Shown: positions 20,267-30,178, counted from the first letter of the stretch. The stretch: 35,009 nucleotides of DNA from Marinilabiliaceae bacterium (GCA_029933425.1 JAOZOF010000001.1:1-35009), one strand, 5' to 3'. Program-made: numbers and translations. Notes: generated from the sequence alone by a model not told the origin.

Positions 20267-20274
20267 AGCAGGAT

Positions 20275-23200
20275 TTATTTAGATGTCTTAACTATCTTCC
20301 GGTTCACAACAACATTTCCGACCTTTATGCGGACCGTGTAAATTCCCTCTGCGAGCCCCTGAACAGGTATGCTGACTTTCTCACTGTTGGGTATAAGTTC
20401 AACAACCTTGGCCCCCATGGAATTGAAAACCGAAACTCTTTCAACCGGCCCGGAAGCCGAGATCCTCAAAACATCAAAAACAGGATTTGGCCAGATCATC
20501 ACATCCGTCATTCCCGGCGTTTCATCAATTGATGTTGCCTCGTCGACGAACAGCGGCCTCGGTGTTACGGCCTGACCGATGATCTCATCAGGACTGAAGC
20601 TTACCGTGAAACCGGTCACATACTCATTGTCCCCGGTATCCTGTTTGAGTTTAAAAATGATGTCTTCACCGGCGGCATTGGAGTAGTATGTAAGTACAAA
20701 AATATACTTGCCGGAAGCATCAACATATCTTGCCTCCGATACTCCGCAAACTTCATTGCCATGCATGGCGATGAGCAGATCTCCTGCCCGGACAATATTG
20801 TCGCCGTTATCCGACATCACTTCTGCTATCAGGGTTGAAGAGTAACTGTATCCTGCGGGGTTTAGCCCGTACAGATCAAGAAGCTCCTCCCTTCCGTACC
20901 TGGCCACCGATATGCTTTTCTTAGCACCTGCGGCACTGTAAAGCAGATCTCCGGCATCTTCAACATTTATCTTGTATCCTTCAAGAATTCTCAGGGTATC
21001 TATCTCACCACTCCATCCTGTACCCGGGAAATAAACCGATGAACCGTTCAGCCCTTTCAGCACCACATTTCCTGCTGGTATCGACGAGGTAACTATGGCG
21101 TCGTTGAGGGCGGCATCACTCCTTAACAGATAGGCAATGCTGTTCCATCCCGGAACCATTGATACGGATGTTATTGTCGGATTTATCTCCTCTCCCGTGA
21201 CACTCAGCTGACCTGAAGCTCCCTTCTTCATCCTTACCGTGCGGTTTTCAGGGAATGAAACCAGATCACCAAACCAACCTGTAGAGGCATAGTAAGTAGC
21301 CGAATACTCCGTTGATTTCACATAGTCAAGCTCCTGAAATGTCATTCCTCCGAATATCGAAGTTATGTCCATATCGGCAGGCCTGACATTGAGCGAGATC
21401 CAGTTCCAGCCTGCACTGATACCCCGCTGCATAGTGCTGACGGGTGAGTTGACAACAACCTTCCATGTACGAACTGTGGTGCCGTCCTCGGCTGTTACGG
21501 TGTAGTAAACAGGCATTGAAAGATCCTGAACACTTCCCGAAGCAGGATTTACAGAAGCCTGATACGACAGCTTAAACTCAGGTGCTAAAGCCCTTACATC
21601 GTATCCGTACGGCATGTTAAGACTAACAACACTGTTCGCATCGTCGATAGTGAATGATTCCATACCGGGAAGCATTACACTGTCTATCTTTGCCTCTGTA
21701 CTCAGAATGTCAATATTCTTAACTGTTACAAGAACCTCATCGGGATCCGAGTCTTTGTTACCGTCGTTCACAACAAGAATGAATGAGAGTATCGAATCGC
21801 GGTGAACGGCAGGAGCCGTAAAGGTTGGTTTTGCAACAGTGTTCGAAGAAAGGGTAACCTCAGGCGGGGCTGTCCACAGATATGTGATCGGATCGTTATC
21901 GTCATCATACGACAGCGAGCCGTCGAGCGAGGCAGGATCGCCTTCGCTGACCTCAAAATCACCTCCGGCAAAAGCAACAGGTTTTTTATTCTCCTGAAGT
22001 GCCGTGATAACAACCGTATCGGCAGCAGAATAGACTGCACCGTCGTTTACCACAAGTGTAAACCTGTATTCAGTGTTCTGATCGACCTGAGGAAGAATGA
22101 ACGATGGTGAAACGCCTGTACTGTTGAACAGTACAATTCCGTCAAGTGACTTCCAGTTGTACGACAGCTGGTCGCCGTCGGGGTCGAATGAGTTGCTGCC
22201 GTCAAGTGAAACAGAACTGCCTTCGAGGTAACTCTTATCCTCCCCTGCATCGGCAACAGGCGGCTGATTAAGCTGCAGAACCGTTACCGTAACCTGATCG
22301 GGGTCTGAGTCATCAGAACCGTCATTGACCACGAGGGTGAATGTTAAAGGAGTATCCTCGCTCACCCACGGAGCAACAAAAACCGGAGTTTCCGAAGTTG
22401 GATCATCAAGAGTTACTCCGGAAGGTGCCGTCCACTGATAAGTCAACTGATCGTTATCGTAGTCATACGAAGCAGAAGCATTAAGCTGTACCGTATCACC
22501 TTCCTGAACTGAAAAGTCGGCACCCGCATTTGCGACCGGGCGATAGCTGACCTGCTCTACCCTTGTTATAAAACCGCTTGTAAGAGATGTGTAGATCGTA
22601 TTTTCATTTGCAGAGAAAGATGTCAGGTTAACAGCTGCTGTTGCGTTCAACGGAAGAGTGTTCCTGATCCTGAAAACAACATAACCGATAACACCTGACT
22701 TGATACCGTCACCCGAAGCACCCGACACGGAAATGGTATTACCCGACAAAGTTCCTTCGAGCAGTATCGACGACAAAGCATCGACCCTGACATATTCCAG
22801 ATCAGCATCATCAAAAGTAAGTTCGGCCTTAAAACCGAAGATATCCCTTCCATCGGGAAGTTGTGATACCGTGATCGGTACCCTTGTGTCTACATCGAGT
22901 ACCCCGTCGGTATTATTGACCTTCACATTGCAGTCGTAAACGGTGAATTCACCGCTTGTTCCCTCAGCACCGTGCGCATCCTCTGCCGAGACTCTGATTT
23001 TCCCTCCCGAAACAGCTTTCAGGTTACCCTGTACATCAATAGTTGCTACAGAAGGGTCGGATGTTGAGTATGTGTATGGAGCAGTACCTCCCGTTGCAGT
23101 TATCTGTATCTGATCGCCCCACATCAATGCTCCTGATGATGGAGAGAAATTCAAGGAAGGAAGGTAATCCACATTTATGTAGTATGTGGATTTTACCGGC

Positions 23201-24270
23201 CAGGCAAGCAGCGACTCGTTGAATGTCACCTCCCCGAATCTCATCCAATGGTATCCGCTTGCATTTGCCCTGAAGCCAAGATAACACAAAACACCACTGC
23301 CGGTTACAGGCACTGATGACGCGAATGAGACAGAAAGCACCCCCGAAGTCTCACGACTTTGGATAACAGCCTGATAATCGCCGGGCACAATTACATTTGT
23401 CAGGCCGGAAACAGCTGTATTGTGCTGCAGCTCAATTTTTCCGGAATAGATCTCAGTTCCGGGTGCAACCTCGATCTTAACAGGAATATAAAATGTATCT
23501 TTCGGCCAGACCGATTGCTCCTCGATGTCCATCCTGACACTTCTTACATCGAAAACACCTGATGTGTACGATTTTTCGCCGTTTGCATCGGTAACATAAA
23601 CCTTTGTAGTACCGGCATTTATCGCCTGTACCTTGGTTTGTTCCGTGATAACTGCAACATCGGTGTTAACTACCGAATAAGTATATGGTGCAACACCGCC
23701 TGAAACGGACATCTGCACAATATCACCGATGAACATGTTGTAGCTGTCGGGATAGATATTCGGATACGACCTTGCAGCCATATAAACATATCCGTTATCG
23801 TAAGTCGATGAAGGATTTCGTTCATTCAGGTAACTCTCAGTTGTATTAAAAGAGATGTAAGTTCCACCTGTTCGCAGAGATACAAATTTCAACAATATCA
23901 TATGACCTGCTCCTTCGAGAGGCGAACTGCCTGCTCCTGCCAACCGTATTGTTCCCGGATTAGAACTGTTAACTGTAGGCAATCCCCAGGCATCAAGCAC
24001 CGGACCTGTTTCGTCAACACCGATAAATTCAACGTACGAAGGATTGTACGTCAGGTAAAACCTGTAGGAATAGACTTCACGTCCTGTAAGAACGGAATCG
24101 GCGGTAATGGTTACCGTAAAGGTATCCTTTTCCGTTACCGAAACATCAGGGATACTGAAGCCGATCGGTGTTGTTTGTGCAGCAACTTTACCCCCTCCCG
24201 ATAAAAGTATCGCGAGCAGGATAAAGGCAACCGCTTTATATCTATGAATATTTATCGTTAGCATGACCAA
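20275..24270 (-). CDS. Large T9SS-exported protein with three cohesin-like domains, Big2-like domains and three PKD domains
   Basis: Cohesin-like segments VTEKDTFTVTITADSVLTGREVYSYRFYLTYNPSYVEFIGV..., MDIEEQSVWPKDTFYIPVKIEVAPGTEIYSGKIELQHN..., VDTRVPITVSQLPDGRDIFGFKAELTFDDADLEYVRV...; PKD modules PVANAGADFSVQEGDTVQLNAS, PVADAGEDKSYLEGSSVSLDGS, PVAFAGGDFEVSEGDPASLDGS; T9SS end IWPNPVFDVLRIS...VVNRKIVKTSK. Confidence 0.85.
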   Translation of the reverse strand: MVMLTINIHRYKAVAFILLAILLSGGGKVAAQTTPIGFSIPDVSVTEKDTFTVTITADSVLTGREVYSYRFYLTYNPSYVEFIGVDETGPVLDAWGLPTVNSSNPGTIRLAGAGSSPLEGAGHMILLKFVSLRTGGTYISFNTTESYLNERNPSSTYDNGYVYMAARSYPNIYPDSYNMFIGDIVQMSVSGGVAPYTYSVVNTDVAVITEQTKVQAINAGTTKVYVTDANGEKSYTSGVFDVRSVRMDIEEQSVWPKDTFYIPVKIEVAPGTEIYSGKIELQHNTAVSGLTNVIVPGDYQAVIQSRETSGVLSVSFASSVPVTGSGVLCYLGFRANASGYHWMRFGEVTFNESLLAWPVKSTYYINVDYLPSLNFSPSSGALMWGDQIQITATGGTAPYTYSTSDPSVATIDVQGNLKAVSGGKIRVSAEDAHGAEGTSGEFTVYDCNVKVNNTDGVLDVDTRVPITVSQLPDGRDIFGFKAELTFDDADLEYVRVDALSSILLEGTLSGNTISVSGASGDGIKSGVIGYVVFRIRNTLPLNATAAVNLTSFSANENTIYTSLTSGFITRVEQVSYRPVANAGADFSVQEGDTVQLNASASYDYDNDQLTYQWTAPSGVTLDDPTSETPVFVAPWVSEDTPLTFTLVVNDGSDDSDPDQVTVTVLQLNQPPVADAGEDKSYLEGSSVSLDGSNSFDPDGDQLSYNWKSLDGIVLFNSTGVSPSFILPQVDQNTEYRFTLVVNDGAVYSAADTVVITALQENKKPVAFAGGDFEVSEGDPASLDGSLSYDDDNDPITYLWTAPPEVTLSSNTVAKPTFTAPAVHRDSILSFILVVNDGNKDSDPDEVLVTVKNIDILSTEAKIDSVMLPGMESFTIDDANSVVSLNMPYGYDVRALAPEFKLSYQASVNPASGSVQDLSMPVYYTVTAEDGTTVRTWKVVVNSPVSTMQRGISAGWNWISLNVRPADMDITSIFGGMTFQELDYVKSTEYSATYYASTGWFGDLVSFPENRTVRMKKGASGQLSVTGEEINPTITSVSMVPGWNSIAYLLRSDAALNDAIVTSSIPAGNVVLKGLNGSSVYFPGTGWSGEIDTLRILEGYKINVEDAGDLLYSAAGAKKSISVARYGREELLDLYGLNPAGYSYSSTLIAEVMSDNGDNIVRAGDLLIAMHGNEVCGVSEARYVDASGKYIFVLTYYSNAAGEDIIFKLKQDTGDNEYVTGFTVSFSPDEIIGQAVTPRPLFVDEATSIDETPGMTDVMIWPNPVFDVLRISASGPVERVSVFNSMGAKVVELIPNSEKVSIPVQGLAEGIYTVRIKVGNVVVNRKIVKTSK

Positions 24271-24274
24271 TGAA

Positions 24275-27200
24275 TTATTTTACAACAACTTTTCGTGTAA
24301 CAGCAAAGTCATCTCCTCTTACAGTAATAATGTACATGCCTGATGATCGGCCTGTTCCTGAGGCTTCCGGCATAAATGTGAATCTTTGATGTCCTGCCGG
24401 AACATTACTGTAAATTATTTCATTGGTTTTCCGGCCTGTAATATCGTATACCGAAATTATAAGTTTTGACTGTGCAGCTTCTGATTCTATCTCGGCATAA
24501 CATTTTCCGCCTGAAGTGTACACCTTGATTCCGTCACTGTCCGACAGGTTACCGACATCGGTAGCTACCTGGTTACTTCCAACAAACACAGTGAAGTCAT
24601 CATCGGTATCAGGTGTTTCGTTGGCAACAAGATTGACCAGTTCAACTTTTGATTCCGGTATTGAAGCATCAATGATATCGAATGTCAACAAAATGCTGTT
24701 TCCATTCAGTTCAAGGTCATAAGCTGACGCAACGGATATTTTCACTAAACCTGTTGTCTCGTCATATCCCGTTACAGTCATTATATCTGATGGGATATCT
24801 CCGGTATTAAGCTCTATGAATTTCAGGTGCTGAGGATCTGTTGCAATGCCAATATCCATTGATTTGACACTCTCTCCGGTGGTGAGATCAACCTCGATCT
24901 CAAACCGTGCTGTCTCCGGCTCCAACCTGTCGTAAGGTACAGATACTGAAACTTCCGGTACAACATCCGCAGATTTAAGCTGTGCCGTTCCACCGGCAGG
25001 TTCAAATCCCGTGATCAGTCCTATGGTGTATTGCAGTATCAGTGAAGCGTCAAAGCTTGTAACAGAACCGTTGAAGCTCACATCGGCAACCTCCTGCTGA
25101 ACAGATGTAAGAGTTATGTTACCCACACTGCTTTGCAGTACCAGCGACGCATCGTACGGCATAACCTCACCGTTCAAACTCACATCACCCATTACAGGCT
25201 GCGAGGGCTGTGTTATCCAGGGATCAAAGTCCACATTATTGGAAACCCTGACCCCCTCCCCCGAAGGATTCGAGGTAGCATTGTACGGTCCGGTGTCATC
25301 ATCCCACCAGCAATTCTCTGCCACAACTGTTACAGTACCCGTCTCATTCCAGACACCATACCCTGTTGACGGGTCTATTCCTATAAAGTCACAACTGTTG
25401 ATCACCGGAAGGCTTGTATTCCTTGCAAGAATACCCCACCTGTCTTCCTCAAACCTTGTATTAGTAATTGTAGGAGAAGAGTTGTCAAGGGTCACAGCTC
25501 CTTTGTTATAGCTATGTACATTGCTTGAGTAGTAGTAGGTGGCATTTTTAACAACACAATTGTCAAGCAGGCACTCATCGTCTATCGACTCTCCGGAGAA
25601 GAAGATCCCTCTCCACCACCGGTCGTTTGCAACATTAGCATCACCATCGCCATAAGTGTCGCCCCCATAAAAATCATCACGGTCGGATGTGAACACAATA
25701 GTACTGTCAACACTACTGCCTCCGTTTGCGATCAGCCCCTTGCGTACAGTAAGGTAGCCTCCCTGTTTAAATTTACAAATAACACCGGGTTCAATTGTAA
25801 GCACTGCACTTGTACCAATTGTATAGTGATAAAATACATAAGGAATATTTGTTATTCCTGCAAAATCATGTTTGGCAAGTGTTGCATCTTCTGTAAGTGT
25901 TACATTGTCGTATATCTGGATAGCTTTTGCAGTTGAACCCGATAAAGTATTCCCCGACATTGATGAAGGAAATGCGGGAGGAGCAATTGTTAAAGGAAAC
26001 GGTACATTATCAAATGTACAATCGGTTATTACCGGAGCACTGCTTCCGCTTATGACTATTCCATCATATCTGTTGTGCTGGAATGTACAGTGGGATACAG
26101 TGGGTGATGCATCAATTGCACGAAGCCCGTGGTAATAGGAATAGCGAAAAATGGTATTGTTAACAACACTGTTGTCATCTGACGTTCCCCTGAATACGAT
26201 CCTGGGCCCGTTAACTGATACCGATGTTGCTCCGTTAGCCTGTGTATCATTCGGATTACCATATGCGTCATCAGTAAGCGAAGTGAACACTACCGGCTCA
26301 GTTTCCGTTCCGTTTACAGTTAATTTTCCGTAAACATCGATGTAACGATCGGCCGAAGCCTTAAAAGTAACTCCGGCAGGAATTGTGAGTTCTGCATCAA
26401 CCCTTAAATTACCGTCAAGGATATATGTTATCTTGTCATAGCCGGCAAAGTTTCGTACCGGCACGGTGCCGCTTATTGTGCCCGGGCGGATAGTTATTGC
26501 CGCATAGCCGACATTTGCCATGCTGTTGCCGGAAAATGAAGGATCAGCAAACATATCCATGTAAAGCGGCGAATATTGAATATTGTTGAACTGACTGTTG
26601 GTTATTGAAGGCGCCGCATTCCCGTACATTGAAATACCGTAATTATCGGAGAAATTAATGATCGTAGAATCCACAGCGGCATTGCAATTATCAAACAAAA
26701 CAGCTTCATGCATGTACCTTACCTCTACATTTTTCAATGAATTAAAAGTATCATTCGAGGAATTTGCAAAAGTCAGCTTTGTAAATTTATTACTCACCGG
26801 ATCTACACCGCTGCTGAAATTTGTATTGCCGGCAACCGAATTATCATAAATAGAAGTAAATATGATCTTTTTAGTAGCAGTACCTTCAGCCTTTAGACCG
26901 CCTTTAACTGTAAGTCTTGAGCTCCAGTATCCATTAAATTTGAATACTGTGCCGGGCAGGATCGTTACATTTGCACCTTCGGGAATATCCCTGTTCTCAT
27001 CCTGAATAATGTATGCCACGTTAGTATTTCCGGCAAAATCCAATCCTCCTATGGAATAATCGCCTGGAGCAAAACCATGAACAAGGATCCCGTTATATCC
27101 TACATTTGAAATGGTATTACCGATCAGGACCGGAGAACCGTCATTGAAGTATCTTGCAACAGGATACCAATCTATGTTTTCAAAAGTGTTATTCAACACC

Positions 27201-28822
27201 TCTGCATCGCCCCAAAACAGCAACCCTCTGTGACTGTACATTATTGTACAATTCTCAACAATACTGTTACTGCCCACTTTTATAGCATAATAACCGGAAC
27301 TTGTAGATCGTCCTGCATAAAGGATCTTCCAGTATTTCAGATGAGAAGCTCCCGGATCGTTAAGATAAATACTTCCTGTACTGGTATGCGATATAGAACT
27401 TGTTGTTCCGTCGTTATATGTATCAGCAGGATTGCCGTAATTATCATCATTGATATGGGTAAATACGATGGGATCGGTTTCTGTTCCTATTCCTTCAAGT
27501 TTACCATACGAATATATATAGTTACTTGTGGCCGTACTCTTTATCACAATACCAGGATCAACTGTAAGAGAAGCAGTATCTGCAATTGTGACCACTCCAT
27601 TAAGAGCATATGTAATGTTATCGTAACCGTTGAATGAAACCTGTTTGAGGTGTGAATCCGTATAAACAGTTGAAGCAAAAAGACCGATCGCCCTTCCCTC
27701 CTGTTCGTTAAATGCTATATCACAATTATTGAATGACGGCTCAGATGTTGCATCGATATTAATATTTTTCAGCGTGTGAGAAACCCGTGTTGATTGACCG
27801 AAGTAACAATTATTGAACACGGGCAGACTTCGGCCTGATATTTTCAGATTGTAATGATTATTTCTGAATACGCAATTCGAAAATACAGGAGAACTTTTTT
27901 CGATGTAAAGAGTATTGTCCCCGTCATCATAATAGATCCTTGAAACGTTGGAAAAGAGTGTGTAATTAAAGATACAAGCTGTGTCAACGGCAGAATCGTA
28001 TATCCTTAATCCTCTCCAGTAATCGTTACCCGGAGCATTCGAGAATTTAACACTGTCAGCAGCTGTTCCGTTCGATTTTATTTTACCATAAACGTTGATA
28101 TATGCATTCGTATTTCCCAAAAGCTCTACTCCGGCATCTATCAGTAAAGCCCCTGCCGAGTTGACTCTAAGCTCAGAATCGTAGTAGTAAGGAATGCCTG
28201 GATCAGGAAGCGGGAAGACAGAATTAACATCCCTGAAATTAATGAAAACATAATCATTGGTATTGCCTGTAAGATCAACCCCTGCACCAACACTCCAACT
28301 GCCATCGCCTCTGAAATAAACGGGATACGGGCAATTTTGGATCGTTGTTTGCTCAATATCAACTGTTCCCGCAGTATAAATATCAAGCCCTCTGCTGCTG
28401 AAATGATGTAACAAACAGTTATTTGTCATTGTCAGATCACCCATCCTGACATACAGTGCTTGTGCATATTCTACTGTTGTTCCGTTCAAAACTACTGTTC
28501 CGTTTAAAGAACCATATTCATATCCCACATAAATACCTTGCCAGAAACCGGGTGTTGTACTGCCATTAGCTGTTAATGTTGCTCCTGTGGCATTCAATGT
28601 TCCGTATACAACAATGTATGTTCCGGAGTTGAACTGAACTACGGTTCCCGTTTCAATGGTAAGTGTAACTCCATCGTTGACAGTAATATTTCCTGTTACT
28701 GTGTATGGACTGCCTGATGCTGTCCATGTAGCATTGTTAGCTATCGTCCCGCTAACATTAGTTTGTGCTATCGATGTAAGAGAAAAGACAGCAGTAATCA
28801 ATAAAAGTAAAAGATTTTTCAT
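24275..28822 (-). CDS. Large T9SS-exported right-handed parallel beta-helix protein with dockerin-like and cohesin-like C-terminal modules
   Basis: Repeated beta-helix text (SSPVFSNCVFRNNHYNLKISGRSLPVFNNCYFGQS; SAPVITDCTFDNVPF); GDVSLNGEVMPYDASLVLQSSVG...ADVSFNGSVTSFDASLILQYTIGLI; cohesin-like SVPYDRLEPETARFEIEVDLTTGESVKSMDIGIATDPQHLKFIEL...; T9SS end ending AVTRKVVVK. Confidence 0.88.
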   Translation of the reverse strand: MKNLLLLLITAVFSLTSIAQTNVSGTIANNATWTASGSPYTVTGNITVNDGVTLTIETGTVVQFNSGTYIVVYGTLNATGATLTANGSTTPGFWQGIYVGYEYGSLNGTVVLNGTTVEYAQALYVRMGDLTMTNNCLLHHFSSRGLDIYTAGTVDIEQTTIQNCPYPVYFRGDGSWSVGAGVDLTGNTNDYVFINFRDVNSVFPLPDPGIPYYYDSELRVNSAGALLIDAGVELLGNTNAYINVYGKIKSNGTAADSVKFSNAPGNDYWRGLRIYDSAVDTACIFNYTLFSNVSRIYYDDGDNTLYIEKSSPVFSNCVFRNNHYNLKISGRSLPVFNNCYFGQSTRVSHTLKNINIDATSEPSFNNCDIAFNEQEGRAIGLFASTVYTDSHLKQVSFNGYDNITYALNGVVTIADTASLTVDPGIVIKSTATSNYIYSYGKLEGIGTETDPIVFTHINDDNYGNPADTYNDGTTSSISHTSTGSIYLNDPGASHLKYWKILYAGRSTSSGYYAIKVGSNSIVENCTIMYSHRGLLFWGDAEVLNNTFENIDWYPVARYFNDGSPVLIGNTISNVGYNGILVHGFAPGDYSIGGLDFAGNTNVAYIIQDENRDIPEGANVTILPGTVFKFNGYWSSRLTVKGGLKAEGTATKKIIFTSIYDNSVAGNTNFSSGVDPVSNKFTKLTFANSSNDTFNSLKNVEVRYMHEAVLFDNCNAAVDSTIINFSDNYGISMYGNAAPSITNSQFNNIQYSPLYMDMFADPSFSGNSMANVGYAAITIRPGTISGTVPVRNFAGYDKITYILDGNLRVDAELTIPAGVTFKASADRYIDVYGKLTVNGTETEPVVFTSLTDDAYGNPNDTQANGATSVSVNGPRIVFRGTSDDNSVVNNTIFRYSYYHGLRAIDASPTVSHCTFQHNRYDGIVISGSSAPVITDCTFDNVPFPLTIAPPAFPSSMSGNTLSGSTAKAIQIYDNVTLTEDATLAKHDFAGITNIPYVFYHYTIGTSAVLTIEPGVICKFKQGGYLTVRKGLIANGGSSVDSTIVFTSDRDDFYGGDTYGDGDANVANDRWWRGIFFSGESIDDECLLDNCVVKNATYYYSSNVHSYNKGAVTLDNSSPTITNTRFEEDRWGILARNTSLPVINSCDFIGIDPSTGYGVWNETGTVTVVAENCWWDDDTGPYNATSNPSGEGVRVSNNVDFDPWITQPSQPVMGDVSLNGEVMPYDASLVLQSSVGNITLTSVQQEVADVSFNGSVTSFDASLILQYTIGLITGFEPAGGTAQLKSADVVPEVSVSVPYDRLEPETARFEIEVDLTTGESVKSMDIGIATDPQHLKFIELNTGDIPSDIMTVTGYDETTGLVKISVASAYDLELNGNSILLTFDIIDASIPESKVELVNLVANETPDTDDDFTVFVGSNQVATDVGNLSDSDGIKVYTSGGKCYAEIESEAAQSKLIISVYDITGRKTNEIIYSNVPAGHQRFTFMPEASGTGRSSGMYIITVRGDDFAVTRKVVVK
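24575..24960 (-). other. Cohesin-like domain encoded within the 24275-28822 gene
   Basis: EVSVSVPYDRLEPETARFEIEVDLTTGESVKSMDIGIATDPQHLKFIELNTGDIPSDIMTVTGYDETTGLVKISVASAYDLELNGNSILLTFDIIDASIPESKVELVNLVANETPDTDDDFTVFVGS resembles cohesin fold (Y/D..L.F..., G.L..L.F). Confidence 0.65.
25010..25195 (-). other. Dockerin-like duplicated F-hand module encoded within the 24275-28822 gene
   Basis: Two matched units DVSLNGEVMPYDASLVLQ and DVSFNGSVTSFDASLILQ fit the DxNxDGxxxxxD...L dockerin type I pattern, with degenerate calcium ligands. Confidence 0.75.
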
Positions 28823-29079
28823 GAGATTGGTTTTTTAGTTATTAACACATGTTTCTGTCTAATTCGTATCAATCCTATTGAATCAAAATCCCTCAGAAGT
28901 GATATAGAATGGTTTTCTAACTAAATTACCATAATTAAAGGAAATTGTCAATTAAAACAGTATGGTTTTTGACAGATATGAAATAATATTAGATTAAAAC
29001 AACCAACCATAAAACAAGTGGTAAACAGTTAGTTAAATTCAATATTCATTCAACAACTTAAGGTTTCAGACAAAAAATA

Positions 29080-29262
29080 CGGATAACGGCAAGTGAAGAA
29101 AAGCAACAGCCTGCATAACAATTCAGCAGTTAACACTTCTGCACCGGTAAGATCAACAATAAAATTTCCCCCGACAGCGTGAAAACCACAAGACATGTAC
29201 TAAGAACTAAACTTGGGTTGGGAAAAAATGAGAATATTTATGAGTTCCTGAACAATATCTAA
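29080..29262 (+). pseudogene. Decayed C-terminal remnant of a TPR/LuxR-HTH regulator paralogous to 9273-11015
   Basis: 29164-29262 translates to ISPDSVKTTRHVLRTKLGLGKNENIYEFLNNI*, 26/32 identical to the end of the intact regulator. Upstream fragments INNKI and (another frame) RQVKKSNS also match, with frameshifts and an apparent deletion. No start codon or complete ORF. Confidence 0.82.
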
Positions 29263-29268
29263 CAGACC

Positions 29269-30042
29269 TTATAGAACGATCTCCAACCCGTCGTACCCCA
29301 GCTCCATACCTGCAGGTAAAGTTTTGTTCACTTCGCTGTGCAGTCCTATCTGATGGCTCATGTGGGTAAAAATACCTCTTTCAGGATTGATCCGCCGCAT
29401 AACTTCAACAGCCTGTTCGAGATTGAAATGGGAGATATGAGGCTCAACTCTTAAAGCATTAAGTACAAAGACCTTTACCCCTTTAAGTTTCTCAAATGTC
29501 TCCTGCGGAATAAAATTGGTATCGGTAATGTAGGCAAAATCACCTGTACGAAAACCGAGAACAGGCAGTTGGTGATGCAGGGTTCTCAGAGGGGTAAACT
29601 CCATATCTCTAACATAAAAGTTATCATGTTCATTTATTTCTATCATCTCGATAGAAGGCAGACCCGGGAATTTTCTGTCGCCTAATGCATAGTCCAATTC
29701 CTGTTCAACCCGGTTCAGAACCAGCCTTTCAGCAAAGACATCCATCGGACTTTTCCTAATCCGGTTAAAAGCCCTTATATCGTCCAACCCGGCAAGATGG
29801 TCGTAATGTTCATGAGTGATCAGAACGCCATCAAGGTTCCTCACTCCGGCCCTCAGCATCTGATACCTGAAATCAGGACCTGTATCTATCACCACCGAAG
29901 TGCCGTTATGTTCTATCAGAACCGATGAGCGCAAACGCTTGTCCTTTTTATCTTTTGACCAGCACACAATGCAATCGCATCCTATCATAGGAACGCCCTG
30001 AGAGGTACCGGTACCGAGAAGTGTTATTTTCACCTGTTTCAA
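29269..30042 (-). CDS. MBL-fold metallo-hydrolase (PhnP-like)
   Basis: LLGTGTSQGVPMIGCDCIVCWSKDKKDKRLRSS...VIDTGPDFRYQML...LITHEHYDHLAGLDDIR...; standard MBL HxHxDH-like motif. Confidence 0.9.
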   Translation of the reverse strand: MKQVKITLLGTGTSQGVPMIGCDCIVCWSKDKKDKRLRSSVLIEHNGTSVVIDTGPDFRYQMLRAGVRNLDGVLITHEHYDHLAGLDDIRAFNRIRKSPMDVFAERLVLNRVEQELDYALGDRKFPGLPSIEMIEINEHDNFYVRDMEFTPLRTLHHQLPVLGFRTGDFAYITDTNFIPQETFEKLKGVKVFVLNALRVEPHISHFNLEQAVEVMRRINPERGIFTHMSHQIGLHSEVNKTLPAGMELGYDGLEIVL

Positions 30043-30111
30043 GTTCTGTTAAACGGAAACAAATATAACTGTTTTGATGTAAATGGGATATTACGGTAAG
30101 CGTAAATTAAA

Positions 30112-30144
30112 AAAGCCCACAAACGCTAAAACATTGCGGGCTTT
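30112..30144. terminator. Hairpin terminator downstream of 30179-30676
   Basis: AAAGCCC (30112-30118) ... GGGCTTT (30138-30144) with flanking A/T runs. Confidence 0.65.
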
Positions 30145-30178
30145 AATAATAGCAATCAAGTGAGAGGCATAATTTAAA

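Noticed and set aside
24275-28822. Calling the operon a true cellulosome
   Set aside because: No glycoside hydrolase or carbohydrate-binding catalytic module is recognisable in the three proteins; only cohesin/dockerin-like modules are present.
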